Part shown: one piece after another, positions 1 to 8,869 of the stretch
How the letters are laid out: every line of letters starts with the position of its first letter
How positions within the stretch are numbered: position 1 is the first letter of the stretch
Assembly: GCA_021786915.1 (NCBI GenBank)
Contig: JAJYMP010000109.1
Span: 1-12,203 of the forward strand
Direction of reading: 5' to 3'
From: Chloroflexota bacterium
GTDB taxonomy: Bacteria > Chloroflexota > Limnocylindria > Limnocylindrales > CSP1-4
DNA length: 12,203 nucleotides
Position numbers and translations under genes: made by a program
The notes under the pieces: generated by a model
What the model was told of the DNA's origin: nothing
The model's input: the letters and a program-made list of their open reading frames with translations, nothing else
Databases searched by the model: none

Positions 1-11
1 CGAAACAGCAT
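1..11 (-). CDS. Probable start of an unidentified gene (only first codons in window)
   Basis: A minus-strand ATG at 11-9 is preceded by a strong Shine-Dalgarno sequence, AGGAGG (complement of 16-21), four bases upstream. Only three full codons lie inside the window, so no product can be named. It would be the next gene downstream of icd, 57 nt after the icd stop codon, and is probably co-transcribed with it. The ribosome site is the only evidence. Confidence 0.4.
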
Positions 12-68
12 GGAGCCTCCTGCCTCCCGGCCCGCGCCGCGGGTCGCTTCCTTGGGGGTGCGCGGCGA

Positions 69-1073
69 TCAGCCGAGCCGCTCGATGATCGCGTCGGCGA
101 ACTGGCTGGTTCCGGCCGGTCCACCAAGATCGTAGGTCGTGGCCTTGCCCTCCGCGATCACGTCACGCAGGGCGGTCTCCACACGCACGGCTGCCTCCTG
201 CTCGCCGAGGTGGCGGAGCATCAGGACGCCGGACAGGATCAGTGCGGTCGGGTTCGCCTTGTTCATGCCGGCGTACTTGGGCGCAGAGCCGTGGACCGGC
301 TCGAACACCGATGCCTCGATGCCGATGTTTGCGCCTGGCGCGACGCCCAGGCCCCCCACCAGGCCGGCGCAGAGGTCGCTCACGATGTCGCCGTACAGGT
401 TGGGCAGCACCATCACGTCATACAGCTCGGGCTTCTGAACCAGCTGCATGCACATGTTGTCGACGATCCGATCCTCGAACTCGACCTTGCCCTCGTAGTC
501 CTTGGCCACTGTCCGGCAGCTCTCGAGGAACAGGCCGTCGGAGAGCTTCATGATGTTGGCCTTGTGGACCGCGGTGACCTTGTGGCGGTCGTTGTGGATC
601 GCGTACTCGAAGGCGAAGCGGGCGATGCGCTCGGAAGCGGCCCGGGTGATGATCTTGATGCTCTCGGCGGCATCCGGGCCGACCATGTGCTCGATGCCCG
701 CGTAGAGGTCCTCGGTGTTCTCGCGCACGATGACGAGGTCCACGTCCTCGTACCGAGTCTCGAGGCCCTTGATCGAGCGTGCCGGCCGAAGGTTGGCGTA
801 CAGGCCGAGCGTCTGGCGCAGCGCCACGTTGACGCTCCGGAAGCCCGCGCCGACGGGCGTCGTGATGGGTCCCTTGAGCGCGATCTTGTTGCGCCGGATG
901 GACTCGAGGACGTGCTCCGGGAGCGGCGTCCCGTATTGCGCCATGACGCCCTCGCCGGCGTCCTGGACCTCCCAGTCGAAAGCGACGCCAGAGGCGTCAA
1001 GGACACGTCGGGTGGCCTCCGCCAGCTCGGGACCGATGCCGTCGCCGGGGATGAGGGTGACTCGGTAGGGCAT
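69..1073 (-). CDS. icd: Isocitrate dehydrogenase, short (IDH/IPMDH-family) type
   Basis: This 334-residue enzyme of the isocitrate/isopropylmalate dehydrogenase family probably carries out oxidative decarboxylation of isocitrate to 2-oxoglutarate in the cytoplasmic TCA cycle. Visible motifs are the N-terminal IPGDGIGPE (8-16), the substrate-loop SVNVALR (80-86) typical of isocitrate rather than isopropylmalate enzymes, [11 protein letters not shown] (117-126), HKANIMK (170-176) and the metal-site NLYGDIVSD (225-233). The cofactor-loop motif HGSAPKYAG (261-269) and the later TTYD (312-315) carry Lys266, Tyr267 and Tyr314. These match the NADP-type residues Lys344, Tyr345 and Tyr391 of E. coli Icd, although the length is that of NAD-type enzymes. 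I chose the ATG at 1073 because IPGDGIGPE then sits at the usual distance from the start, and an upstream in-frame ATG at 1106 would overlap the putative -10 box. Homoisocitrate dehydrogenase is a less likely alternative. Confidence 0.88.
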   Translation of the reverse strand: MPYRVTLIPGDGIGPELAEATRRVLDASGVAFDWEVQDAGEGVMAQYGTPLPEHVLESIRRNKIALKGPITTPVGAGFRSVNVALRQTLGLYANLRPARSIKGLETRYEDVDLVIVRENTEDLYAGIEHMVGPDAAESIKIITRAASERIARFAFEYAIHNDRHKVTAVHKANIMKLSDGLFLESCRTVAKDYEGKVEFEDRIVDNMCMQLVQKPELYDVMVLPNLYGDIVSDLCAGLVGGLGVAPGANIGIEASVFEPVHGSAPKYAGMNKANPTALILSGVLMLRHLGEQEAAVRVETALRDVIAEGKATTYDLGGPAGTSQFADAIIERLG

Positions 1074-1079
1074 GGGCCG

Positions 1080-1085
1080 ATTGTA
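1080..1085 (-). promoter_or_regulatory. Candidate -10 box (TACAAT) for a leaderless icd transcript
   Basis: On the minus strand TACAAT ends six bases before the icd ATG, and no Shine-Dalgarno sequence lies between. A sigma-70-type -10 at this distance would start transcription at or very near the A of the start codon. No good -35 hexamer is visible at 16-18 bp spacing. Confidence 0.45.
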
Positions 1086-1219
1086 GCGAGGCAATGGGCC
1101 CGCCACCGGTCGCCATATGGACTGGCAGCGACCTGCCGTTACTCCCGTCGTGCATCACGAGGGCCGGTTGTCGTGTGGTCGGGCGACCACCGGCTGCCGG
1201 AGGGCCATGCCGGGCGGGC

Positions 1220-1225
1220 TATCAT
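1220..1225 (+). promoter_or_regulatory. Weak candidate -10 box (TATCAT) for sucCD
   Basis: The region between icd and sucC (1074-1299) must hold the divergent promoters. TATCAT, 74 nt before the sucC start, is the most -10-like hexamer on the plus strand in an otherwise GC-rich stretch. No convincing -35 accompanies it, so this is only a suggestion. Confidence 0.25.
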
Positions 1226-1299
1226 CCGGTCCTGCGCCCGTCGCCATCGACGGGGCCATTCGTCCCGCCCGCCCGTCGCCCGGAGGTCTCGCAACTCGC

Positions 1300-2484
1300 G
1301 TGAAGATCCACGAAGCCGACGCCAAATCGCTGCTGGTCGCACAGGGCCTGCCCGTGCCCGCCTGGGCCGTCGCCCGAACCCCGACGCAGGCGCGCGAGGC
1401 TGCCGTCCAGTTCCTCGCCGACCCGGGGAACGCCACCAAGAAGGTGGTCATCAAGGCGCAGGTGCTCGTGGGGGGCCGCGGCAAGGCCGGCGGCGTCCGG
1501 CTCGCCGCCACCGCGGACGAGGCAGAGGACGTGGCGGCCCAGATCCTGGCCCTCAAGATCAAGGGGCTCCCCGTCCGCCGTGTGCTGGTCGGGCCGGCCG
1601 CGGAGATCGTCAAGGAGTACTACCTCTCGGTGCTGCTGGACCGGGCGACCAAGCGGCTCATGTTCATCGGCTCGGCCGAGGGCGGCGTCGAGATCGAGCA
1701 GGTCGCAGTGGAGAACCCCGACGCGATCGTCTACGAGCACGCCGACCCGCTCCTCGGGCTGCCCGACTACGCGGCCCGCGAGCTCGCGTTCAAGGTCGGC
1801 TTCGGGAAGCACTGGAAGGCCGGCGCGGCGATCGCCAAGGGCCTCCTGCGGACCATGATCGCCAACGACGCGGACCTGGTGGAGATCAACCCCCTGGCCG
1901 TGATCCGCGAGCACAACGCCGACGGGACGCCGGTCGAGCGCCTCGTCTGCCTCGACGCCAAGATCACGCTCGACGACTCGGCCCTGGGCCGGCACAAGGG
2001 CCTCGAGGAGCTGCGCGACCTCGACGCCGAGGACCCGGCCGACGTTGAGGCGCGCCGCTACGACCTCACGTTCATCAAGCTCGACGGCGACATCGGCTGC
2101 ATGGTCAACGGGGCGGGCCTCGCGATGACCACGATGGACCTCGTGAAGCGCGCGGGTGGCGAGCCCGCGAACTTCCTCGACATCGGCGGCGGCGCCAAGG
2201 CGGACCGCGTGGCGGCCGCGATGCGCCTGATCCTCGAGGACCGCAACGTCAAGGCGATCCTCGTCAACATCTTCGGCGGCATCACCCGCGGTGACGAGGT
2301 GGCCCGGGGCCTGGTCGAGGCCCGAGCCCAGCAGGAGCGCGACGTCCCGATGGTGGTGCGCATCGTCGGCACCAACGCGGCAGAGGCCGCCGAGATACTC
2401 GAGGAGGCGCACTTCGTGACCGCCGCAAGCCTCGACGAGGCCGCGGCCAAGGCCGTCGCGGCGGCGAAGGGAGTCGCGTCGTGA
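1300..2484 (+). CDS. sucC: Succinyl-CoA synthetase (ADP/GDP-forming) beta subunit
   Basis: SucC is the ATP-grasp, nucleotide-binding beta chain of succinyl-CoA ligase. With SucD it interconverts succinyl-CoA + NDP + Pi and succinate + NTP + CoA. Recognisable signatures are the N-terminal [11 protein letters not shown], the nucleotide-loop GGRGKAGGV (58-66), STEGGVEIE-like [20 protein letters not shown], and the C-terminal block [25 protein letters not shown] and ILVNIFGGI, which forms the contact with the alpha subunit. The GTG at 1300 gives 394 residues, close to the usual ~390, and begins the protein where family members begin. GGAGG at 1282-1286 lies 13 nt upstream, a little far. An in-frame start at 1117 would add 61 residues of non-family sequence and is rejected. 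The gene overlaps sucD by 4 nt (GTGA), implying coupled translation. Confidence 0.95.
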   Translation: MKIHEADAKSLLVAQGLPVPAWAVARTPTQAREAAVQFLADPGNATKKVVIKAQVLVGGRGKAGGVRLAATADEAEDVAAQILALKIKGLPVRRVLVGPAAEIVKEYYLSVLLDRATKRLMFIGSAEGGVEIEQVAVENPDAIVYEHADPLLGLPDYAARELAFKVGFGKHWKAGAAIAKGLLRTMIANDADLVEINPLAVIREHNADGTPVERLVCLDAKITLDDSALGRHKGLEELRDLDAEDPADVEARRYDLTFIKLDGDIGCMVNGAGLAMTTMDLVKRAGGEPANFLDIGGGAKADRVAAAMRLILEDRNVKAILVNIFGGITRGDEVARGLVEARAQQERDVPMVVRIVGTNAAEAAEILEEAHFVTAASLDEAAAKAVAAAKGVAS

Positions 2485-3365
2485 GCATTCTGATCGGGCG
2501 CGACACCCGCCTCGTCGTCCAGGGCATCACCGGGCGCGAGGGTGAGTTCCACAGCCGGGCAATGCTCGAGTACGGCACCCCGCTCGTCGCCGGCATGACG
2601 CCGGGCAAGGGCGGCCAGACGGCGCTCGACGGCCGCGTCCCGGTGTTCGACACCGTGGCCGAGGCCGTCCGCCAGACCGGCGCCAACACGTCGTGCATCT
2701 TCGTGCCCGCGGCGGGTGCCCCGGATGCCGTCCTGGAGTCGGTCGCCGCGGGCATCCAGACGATCTTCTGCATCACCGAGGGCATCCCGGCGCTCGACAT
2801 GATCTCGGTCGTCGAGGAGGTTCGCCTCGCCGGGGCCCGGCTCATCGGGCCCAACTGCCCTGGAGCCACGTCGCCCGGCCGGGCGAAGGTGGGGATCATC
2901 CCGGGTTCGATCCACCGTGAGGGCCGGGTGGGCGTCGTCTCCCGCTCCGGCACCCTCACCTATGAGGCCGTGCAGGCGATGACCGACGCAGGGCTCGGCC
3001 AGTCCACGTGCGTCGGCATCGGCGGCGACCCCATTGTCGGGACGCAGCACATCGACGTCCTGCGGCTGTTCGCCGAGGATCCCGAGACCGACGCGCTGGT
3101 GCTGATCGGCGAGATCGGCGGCACGGCCGAAGAGGAGGCGGCCGCCTGGGCCGCCGAGCACCTGCGCGACATGCCCAAGGTGGCGTTCATCGCCGGGCGG
3201 ACGGCGCCCGAGGGCAAGCGGATGGGCCACGCCGGGGCGATCATCTCGGGCGGCAAGGGCACGGCCGCGTCCAAGGTGGCCGCGCTCGAGGCGGCCGGGT
3301 TCCGCGTCGCAGGCTCCCCAACCGAGCTCCCGAAGCTGCTGCGGGAGGCCGGGTACCGGGGCTGA
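2481..3365 (+). CDS. sucD: Succinyl-CoA synthetase alpha subunit
   Basis: SucD is the CoA-binding, phosphohistidine-carrying alpha subunit of succinyl-CoA ligase, 294 residues as expected. The N-terminal CoA-binding Rossmann domain shows [14 protein letters not shown] (11-24) and GMTPGKGG (38-45). GPNCPG (123-128) precedes the ligase domain. The phosphorylated histidine is His250 in [12 protein letters not shown], matching E. coli His246. The GTG start overlaps the sucC TGA in the sequence GTGA (2481-2484), and a GAAGGGAG ribosome site lies at 2466-2473. The product makes a stoichiometric complex with SucC. In this setting it consumes the succinyl-CoA delivered either by 2-oxoglutarate oxidation or by the methylmalonyl-CoA pathway encoded on the opposite strand. 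Confidence 0.96.
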   Translation: MSILIGRDTRLVVQGITGREGEFHSRAMLEYGTPLVAGMTPGKGGQTALDGRVPVFDTVAEAVRQTGANTSCIFVPAAGAPDAVLESVAAGIQTIFCITEGIPALDMISVVEEVRLAGARLIGPNCPGATSPGRAKVGIIPGSIHREGRVGVVSRSGTLTYEAVQAMTDAGLGQSTCVGIGGDPIVGTQHIDVLRLFAEDPETDALVLIGEIGGTAEEEAAAWAAEHLRDMPKVAFIAGRTAPEGKRMGHAGAIISGGKGTAASKVAALEAAGFRVAGSPTELPKLLREAGYRG

Positions 3366-3391
3366 GCCCGCGCATGGCGTCCTGCTGACGG

Positions 3392-3437
3392 GGCACCCGA
3401 TCGCACTGCTCGAGGGGAGCCGGGGCGACCGGGTGCC
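3392..3437 (+). terminator. Weak inverted repeat after sucD
   Basis: GGCACCCG (3392-3399) and CGGGTGCC (3430-3437) are perfect 8-bp inverted arms around a 30-nt GC-rich loop, 26 nt after the sucD stop. There is no T-run, so it is not a classical intrinsic terminator. It could be a Rho-dependent or processing structure, or chance in GC-rich DNA. The rest of 3366-3542 shows no gene. Confidence 0.22.
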
Positions 3438-3542
3438 GGGACAGGAGAAGGCTCGGAGCCGCGATCTCGCGGGCCGGGGGGTTTGCGTTCTGCCGGGCAG
3501 CCGCGGAAGCCCGGATCGTGATCTTCGCCAGGGGTACTCGCC

Positions 3543-4232
3543 ATGACCGACGATGCCGATCGGTTCCCGCCGCTCGCGGAGCCGCCCGCTGAGGGCGTCA
3601 GCGCGGCTGCATCGCCATATCTCCGCAGGCTCTTCAAGGGGCTCAACCGCTGGTTCATGGTGCCTGCCCACCACGCGGGGCTCGGCGCCTGGGTGTCCAC
3701 CCCGGTCGGGGGCTGGATTCTGCTGCTTCGCGTCCGGGGCCGGAACAGCGGGATCATCCGCGAGGCGCCGCTCAACTACCTGATCGCGGACGGCGCGGCC
3801 TGGATCATGGCCGGCTTCGGGCACCAGACCGAGTGGTACCGGAACCTGCTCGCCGACCCCTCCGTCGAGGTCCGGCTGCCGGGTCGCGCCTTCACGGCGA
3901 CCGCGGAGGAGGTGCTCGACCCTACGGTGCGGGCACGCCTGATCCCGGCGCTGGTCCGGGCCACCGGGCTGCCCGGCATGATGGTGGTCCCCTCCCCTAT
4001 GACGACGCCGGACGAGGAGATCCTCGACGCCACGGCTTGGGTGCCGCTGGTCCGCCTGCGGCCGGCGGACGGCTCGGAGCTGGGGCCCGGGCCGGACGAT
4101 CCGGGCGGTCGCGGCTGGATCTGGCGCCAGGCGCTGGTGTCCGTCGGCCTCCTCCTGCTCTGGCGCGCGGGGCGGCGCGCCCTCCGGTCCGGATGCGACT
4201 GCTGTGCCGGGAGCGCCTGCCGGGTGGGCTGA
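3543..4232 (+). CDS. DDN/F420-type nitroreductase-family protein
   Basis: This 229-residue protein resembles the deazaflavin(F420)-dependent nitroreductase/quinone reductase family (split beta-barrel, PF04075-like). The diagnostic stretch is LLLRVRGRNSGIIREAPLNY (60-79), which corresponds to the family's TxGRKSGxxRxxPL signature. It is followed by GHQTEWYRNLLADPSVEVRL (93-112), the family's WYHNLLANP block. Relatives use reduced F420 to reduce quinones or nitro compounds, but the substrate here is unknown. The domain ends near residue 172. After it come a Gly/Pro/Asp linker, a short hydrophobic segment (ALVSVGLLLLW, 197-207) and a Cys-rich tail with four cysteines (218, 220, 221, 226), which could anchor the protein to the membrane or bind metal. 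The ATG at 3543 has AGGGG at 3530-3534. The gene stands 177 nt after sucD and converges on the propionate operon. Confidence 0.75.
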   Translation: MTDDADRFPPLAEPPAEGVSAAASPYLRRLFKGLNRWFMVPAHHAGLGAWVSTPVGGWILLLRVRGRNSGIIREAPLNYLIADGAAWIMAGFGHQTEWYRNLLADPSVEVRLPGRAFTATAEEVLDPTVRARLIPALVRATGLPGMMVVPSPMTTPDEEILDATAWVPLVRLRPADGSELGPGPDDPGGRGWIWRQALVSVGLLLLWRAGRRALRSGCDCCAGSACRVG

Positions 4233-4243
4233 ACGCACCGACT

Positions 4244-4259
4244 GTCGTTGCGCAAAGAC
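4244..4259. repeat. Dispersed 16-bp palindrome, copy 1
   Basis: GTCGTTGCGCAAAGAC differs from the perfect palindrome GTCTTTGCGCAAAGAC at one base (position 4). It lies 11 bp after the DDN-family stop codon in the 98-bp gap between convergent genes. Flanking T and A extend the symmetry to 18 bp. Confidence 0.85.
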
Positions 4260-4285
4260 ACGCGCATTGGCCCAGCGACCTCGGA

Positions 4286-4357
4286 CCGGCATGGTGTCCT
4301 TGCGCAAAGACGCCGACCCGTCGGCCCTCGCTAGTAGCCGAGCGCTGACCATGCCGG
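4286..4357. repeat. 10-bp inverted repeat flanking palindrome copy 2
   Basis: CCGGCATGGT (4286-4295) and ACCATGCCGG (4348-4357) are perfect reverse complements separated by 52 bp. The right arm lies inside the last codons of the epimerase gene, and palindrome copy 2 starts immediately after the left arm. A nested structure could form in the converging transcripts and help end transcription, but no T-tract is present and chance is possible. Confidence 0.3.
4296..4311. repeat. Dispersed 16-bp palindrome, copy 2
   Basis: GTCCTTGCGCAAAGAC is one base away from the perfect palindrome. Its reverse complement is identical to copies 3 and 6. It lies 52 bp start-to-start from copy 1 and 19 bp from the end of the epimerase gene. 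Confidence 0.85.
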
Positions 4358-4798
4358 CCCGCCGTGCGCCTCGATGAGCTCCACGAGCACGCCCTGGCAG
4401 GACCGCGGGTGCAGGAACGCGACCGGCCCCTCAGCGCCCTTCCGCGCCGCGCTGTCGATGAGTTCGATCCCGTCCATCTCCAGGCGCATCAGCGCCTCGG
4501 AGATGTTGCCGACCTCGAAGCACACGTGGTGGAACCCCTCGCCCCGGCTGGCGAGGAACCGGGCGACGCCCGTGGTGTCATCCGTCGGCTGCACAAGCTC
4601 GATCTTGCTCTCGCCAACGGGCAGGAAGGCGATCGTCACCCGGTCATGCTCGATGGGCAGCACCAGCTCGACGGGCAGGCCGAGGGTGTCGCGCCACAGC
4701 CGCAGCGACGTCTCGAGGTCGCGGACGACGACCGCCACGTGGTGGACACGGCCGAGCTTTCGGATCCCCTCGGGAACGGCCGGAGACAGTTCGGTCAC
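4331..4798 (-). CDS. mce: Methylmalonyl-CoA epimerase
   Basis: The enzyme is a vicinal-oxygen-chelate (glyoxalase-fold) metalloenzyme that interconverts (S)- and (R)-methylmalonyl-CoA, linking propionyl-CoA carboxylase to methylmalonyl-CoA mutase. The 155 residues contain two betaalphabetabetabeta modules. Likely metal ligands by family alignment are His20 in VHHVAVVVRD, Glu67 in SKIELVQP, His91 in GFHHVCFEV and Glu140 in GVLVELIEA, and AFLHPRSCQGVLVEL (127-141) is a strong family signature. The GTG start at 4798 is fixed by a perfect AGGAGG (complement of 4805-4810) six bases upstream. Upstream extensions of the frame read through the mutase gene and have no family similarity. Only 11 nt separate it from the mutase stop, so it is the last gene of the propionate operon. 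It ends in a convergent gap against the DDN-family gene. Confidence 0.92.
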   Translation of the reverse strand: MTELSPAVPEGIRKLGRVHHVAVVVRDLETSLRLWRDTLGLPVELVLPIEHDRVTIAFLPVGESKIELVQPTDDTTGVARFLASRGEGFHHVCFEVGNISEALMRLEMDGIELIDSAARKGAEGPVAFLHPRSCQGVLVELIEAHGGPAWSALGY

Positions 4799-4809
4799 GA
4801 TGGGCCTCC

Positions 4810-6525
<1,716 letters not shown>

Positions 6526-6536
6526 CCGGTCCTCCG

Positions 6537-7289
6537 TCAGTTGATCACCACCAGCAGGTCGCCGATCTCGATATTGACACCAACAGCGACCCCCAGGCGC
6601 TCGATGGTGCCATCCTTCGGCGCTCGCAGCTCGTTCTGCATCTTCATCGCCTCGACGACCAGCAGCTGCTGCCCCGCCGTCACGGTGTCACCGATGCTGA
6701 CCGAGATGGCCACCACCTTGCCCGGGATGATCGCCTTGACCTGGAGCGGCCCGCGGTGCGCGGTGGCGGCGCGGCCCTTCGTGGCGCGCTCCCGCAACGC
6801 TGCGATCCGCTCGGGCTCGGTCTCGACGAGGAACCGAAAGCCGTCGACGAGGACCTCGCGGATGCGCGTGCCACCATCCCCTCGCGTCTCCGGTTCGATG
6901 ACGACCGGGCTGGCCACCCGTGACTCGCGCAGGACGTGCCGCCCGCCGCCGAGGTGCTGGATCGATGCGCTGGTCGGCTCGCCGTCCACGAGGACCTGTC
7001 TTTGCGCAAGGACGGCGCCGCTGGCCGAGGACTCAGGGGCGATCGCGAGGCCGCCCATCGGTCCGGTTCCGATCGTCGGGTTCGTCACGCGCAGCGGCTC
7101 GGGCGCGGGTCCAACGCGCATGGTCGGCTCCTCGCCGAACCGGGACGCGGCGGCGAGCTGAACACGGACAGCGCGCGGGTCCGGAATCACCAGAGGCGAT
7201 TGGGCTTCATCGCTCGAGGCTCCGGGGCCTTCCTGCTTGATCAGCTCGGCCATCGGTCGGCCCCATGCATTCGCGCGCTGTTCCGCCAT
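6537..7289 (-). CDS. Biotin carboxyl carrier (BT-BCCP) subunit of acyl-CoA carboxylase
   Basis: The C-terminal ~70 residues are a biotinyl domain with the biotinylation motif [10 protein letters not shown], Lys216 being the acceptor. Residues ~118-170 ([13 protein letters not shown], then RIAALRERA) resemble the BT linker domain found before the carrier domain in propionyl-CoA carboxylase alpha chains. The protein therefore corresponds to the C-terminal half of a PccA-type chain, with the biotin carboxylase half encoded by the preceding gene in another frame. Residues 1-118 are not recognisable, and palindrome copy 3 lies within them. Start choice is uncertain: ATG 7289 has AGGAG only three bases away and overlaps accC by 49 nt; ATG 7253 (MAELIKQEG) overlaps by 13 nt but has a poorer ribosome site. 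Its likely partners are the biotin carboxylase and PccB of the same operon. Confidence 0.88.
   Translation of the reverse strand: MAEQRANAWGRPMAELIKQEGPGASSDEAQSPLVIPDPRAVRVQLAAASRFGEEPTMRVGPAPEPLRVTNPTIGTGPMGGLAIAPESSASGAVLAQRQVLVDGEPTSASIQHLGGGRHVLRESRVASPVVIEPETRGDGGTRIREVLVDGFRFLVETEPERIAALRERATKGRAATAHRGPLQVKAIIPGKVVAISVSIGDTVTAGQQLLVVEAMKMQNELRAPKDGTIERLGVAVGVNIEIGDLLVVIN
6998..7013. repeat. Dispersed 16-bp palindrome, copy 3 (inside BCCP gene)
   Basis: GTCTTTGCGCAAGGAC is one base from the perfect palindrome and identical to copy 6. Read on the coding (minus) strand it encodes VLAQRQ (residues 93-98) in the unrecognised N-terminal part of the biotin-carrier protein. Confidence 0.85.
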
Positions 7290-8821
7290 CCACTCCTACC
7301 GTGCGTCGGGTCCGCTCGCGATGGGACCTGGCGAAGTCCGAAGCCGGGGCCCGCGGGCACTCCATCCGATCCGAGGGATGCGAGACCCGTCGCGAGCAGT
7401 GCTCGGCGCACGGCTTCGGCGCGGACGGCCTCGCCGTCCCAGTGCTCCTCCACCCAGCCTGTCGACAGGCGCGCGTCCCGGAACGCGCCGCTCGTGGCGA
7501 CAGCGCGGTGGAACGGGAGCGTGGTCTGGACGCCGCCGATCTCGACCTCGTCAAGGGCCCGGCGGAGCCGGTCGATCGCGGAGTCCCTGTCATGCGCGTG
7601 GACCATCAGCTTGGCGATCAGATTGTCGTAGTCCGCAGGGACTCGGTCGCCCGCCTCGATGTGCGTGTCGACGCGGATGCCCGGGCCCCCAGGCATGTGC
7701 CAGCGGCCAACGCGACCTGGCGTGGGTGCGAAGGCGCGCGCAGGGTCTTCCGCGGAGAGCCGCACCTCGATGGCGTGGCTCGCGGGGCGCGACGCTCGAT
7801 TCCCAGCTTCAATGACCTCCGGGCTGAGCGCCCGCCCCGAAGCGATGCGGAACTGCTCGCGGACGATGTCGACGCCCGACACCAGTTCCGTGACGCCGTG
7901 CTCCACCTGCAGCCGCGTGTTCACCTCGAGGAACCAGAAGTTGCCCGCCGGGTCGTGGAGGAACTCACAGGTGGCCGCGTTTCGAAGTGCCGCCGCCGAG
8001 CCCATCGCCACGGCGAGCTCGTGAAGGTGTCGCCGCTGCTCCTCGGTGAGTCCCGGTGCGGGCGCCTCCTCGACGAGCTTCTGGTGCCGCCGCTGCAGCG
8101 AGCAGTCGCGCTCGCCCAGGGCGACCACATTGCCGTGGTGGTCGGCCAGGAGCTGGACCTCGATGTGCCGCGCCGGCAGGATCTCGCGCTCGAGGTACAC
8201 CGAGCCATCGCCGAATGCCGAGAGCGCCTCGCGCGAGCCGGACACGAGCGCGGCCGCGAGATCCTCCTCACGGGCCACGCGGCGCATGCCTCGACCCCCG
8301 CCACCGGCAGCCGCCTTGACCAGCAACGGGAAGCCGATCTGCCGCGCCGTGGAGATGAGCTCGCCCACTCGATCAGGATGGTCGACCGGCGCTGGCTCGA
8401 GCGTTCCAGGCACTGAGGGCACGCCGACCTTCGCAGCGAGCCGCCGCGCATTGAGCTTGTCGCCCAGGGCCTCGATGGCGTCGGAGGTCGGACCCACGAA
8501 GACGATGCCGGCGTCCTCGACAGCTCGGGCGAACGCGGCCCGCTCGGCTAGGAACCCGTAGCCCGGATGGATCGCCTCGGCGCCCGTCGCGAGCGCAGCC
8601 GCGACGACGAGGTCGATCCTCAGGTAGCTCTCGGCCGGTGCGGGAGGGCCAAGCCGCACGGCACGGTCGGCGATGCGGACATGGGCCGCCTCGGCGTCCG
8701 CATCGCTGTAGACGGCGATCGCCTCCATACCCATCTCGTGACAGGCCCGGATGATCCGGATGGCGATCTCCCCGCGGTTGGCGACCAGCACACGGCGGAA
8801 GGGGGCGGACTCGAGGGTCAT
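7241..8821 (-). CDS. accC: Biotin carboxylase subunit of acyl-CoA (propionyl-CoA) carboxylase
   Basis: This ATP-grasp biotin carboxylase carboxylates the biotin on the carrier protein using ATP and bicarbonate. The 526 residues show VLVANRGEIAIRI (11-23), HPGYGFLAE (85-93), GDKLNAR (120-126), the glycine-rich ATP loop AAGGGGRGM (171-179), ERDCSLQRRHQKLVEEAP (237-254) and EVNTRLQVEH (299-308). The residue after the last motif is Gly, where most family members have Pro. The carboxylase domain ends near residue ~460, and the tail has no clear family match and overlaps the next gene in another frame. ATG 8821 is supported by GGGAG six bases upstream; an in-frame start at 8851 would read through palindrome copy 4. 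It lies 48 nt after pccB. The symbol accC is family-level: in this operon the likely function is propionyl-CoA carboxylation, though acetyl-CoA use is possible. Confidence 0.93.
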   Translation of the reverse strand: MTLESAPFRRVLVANRGEIAIRIIRACHEMGMEAIAVYSDADAEAAHVRIADRAVRLGPPAPAESYLRIDLVVAAALATGAEAIHPGYGFLAERAAFARAVEDAGIVFVGPTSDAIEALGDKLNARRLAAKVGVPSVPGTLEPAPVDHPDRVGELISTARQIGFPLLVKAAAGGGGRGMRRVAREEDLAAALVSGSREALSAFGDGSVYLEREILPARHIEVQLLADHHGNVVALGERDCSLQRRHQKLVEEAPAPGLTEEQRRHLHELAVAMGSAAALRNAATCEFLHDPAGNFWFLEVNTRLQVEHGVTELVSGVDIVREQFRIASGRALSPEVIEAGNRASRPASHAIEVRLSAEDPARAFAPTPGRVGRWHMPGGPGIRVDTHIEAGDRVPADYDNLIAKLMVHAHDRDSAIDRLRRALDEVEIGGVQTTLPFHRAVATSGAFRDARLSTGWVEEHWDGEAVRAEAVRRALLATGLASLGSDGVPAGPGFGLRQVPSRADPTHGRSGWRNSARMHGADRWPS

Positions 8822-8841
8822 CGGGTGCTCCCGGGCGAGAC

Positions 8842-8857
8842 GTCTTTGCACAAAGAC
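8842..8857. repeat. Dispersed 16-bp palindrome, copy 4 (5' of accC)
   Basis: GTCTTTGCACAAAGAC has 7-bp perfect arms and a central CA. It sits in the 48-nt pccB-accC gap, 20 nt before the accC ATG and just upstream of its ribosome-binding site. Flanking C and G extend the symmetry to 18 bp. It is identical to copy 5. Confidence 0.88.
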
Positions 8858-8869
8858 GGACGGCGCGAC

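Noticed and set aside
31..43. CCCGCGCCGCGGG short palindrome after icd as a terminator
   Set aside because: It has a one-base loop and no T-run, and such GC palindromes are frequent in DNA of this composition. It also lies just ahead of the probable next gene's ribosome site.
69..1073. 3-isopropylmalate dehydrogenase (leuB) as the identity of the first gene
   Set aside because: SVNVALR and [12 protein letters not shown] are isocitrate-dehydrogenase signatures, and the leucine-pathway enzyme would be expected to show different residues in the substrate helix. No leu genes are nearby.
210..2048. 612-residue plus-strand open frame across icd and the start of sucC
   Set aside because: It is antisense to icd and out of frame with sucC. 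Its translation is low-complexity Arg/Gly/Asp-rich sequence typical of shadow frames in GC-rich DNA, with no family motifs.
1222..2412. 396-residue minus-strand open frame opposite sucC
   Set aside because: It is a complete shadow of sucC, with no motifs.
2058..4352. 764-residue minus-strand open frame across sucC, sucD and the DDN-family gene
   Set aside because: It lies opposite three well-supported genes, shows no recognisable domain, and its length is explained by the scarcity of stop codons at high GC.
7241..7289. accC/biotin-carrier overlap as proof of a sequencing frameshift
   Set aside because: The carrier gene has its own ATG with a nearby AGGAG, and split carboxylase/carrier genes are known, so an error cannot be claimed from the sequence alone.
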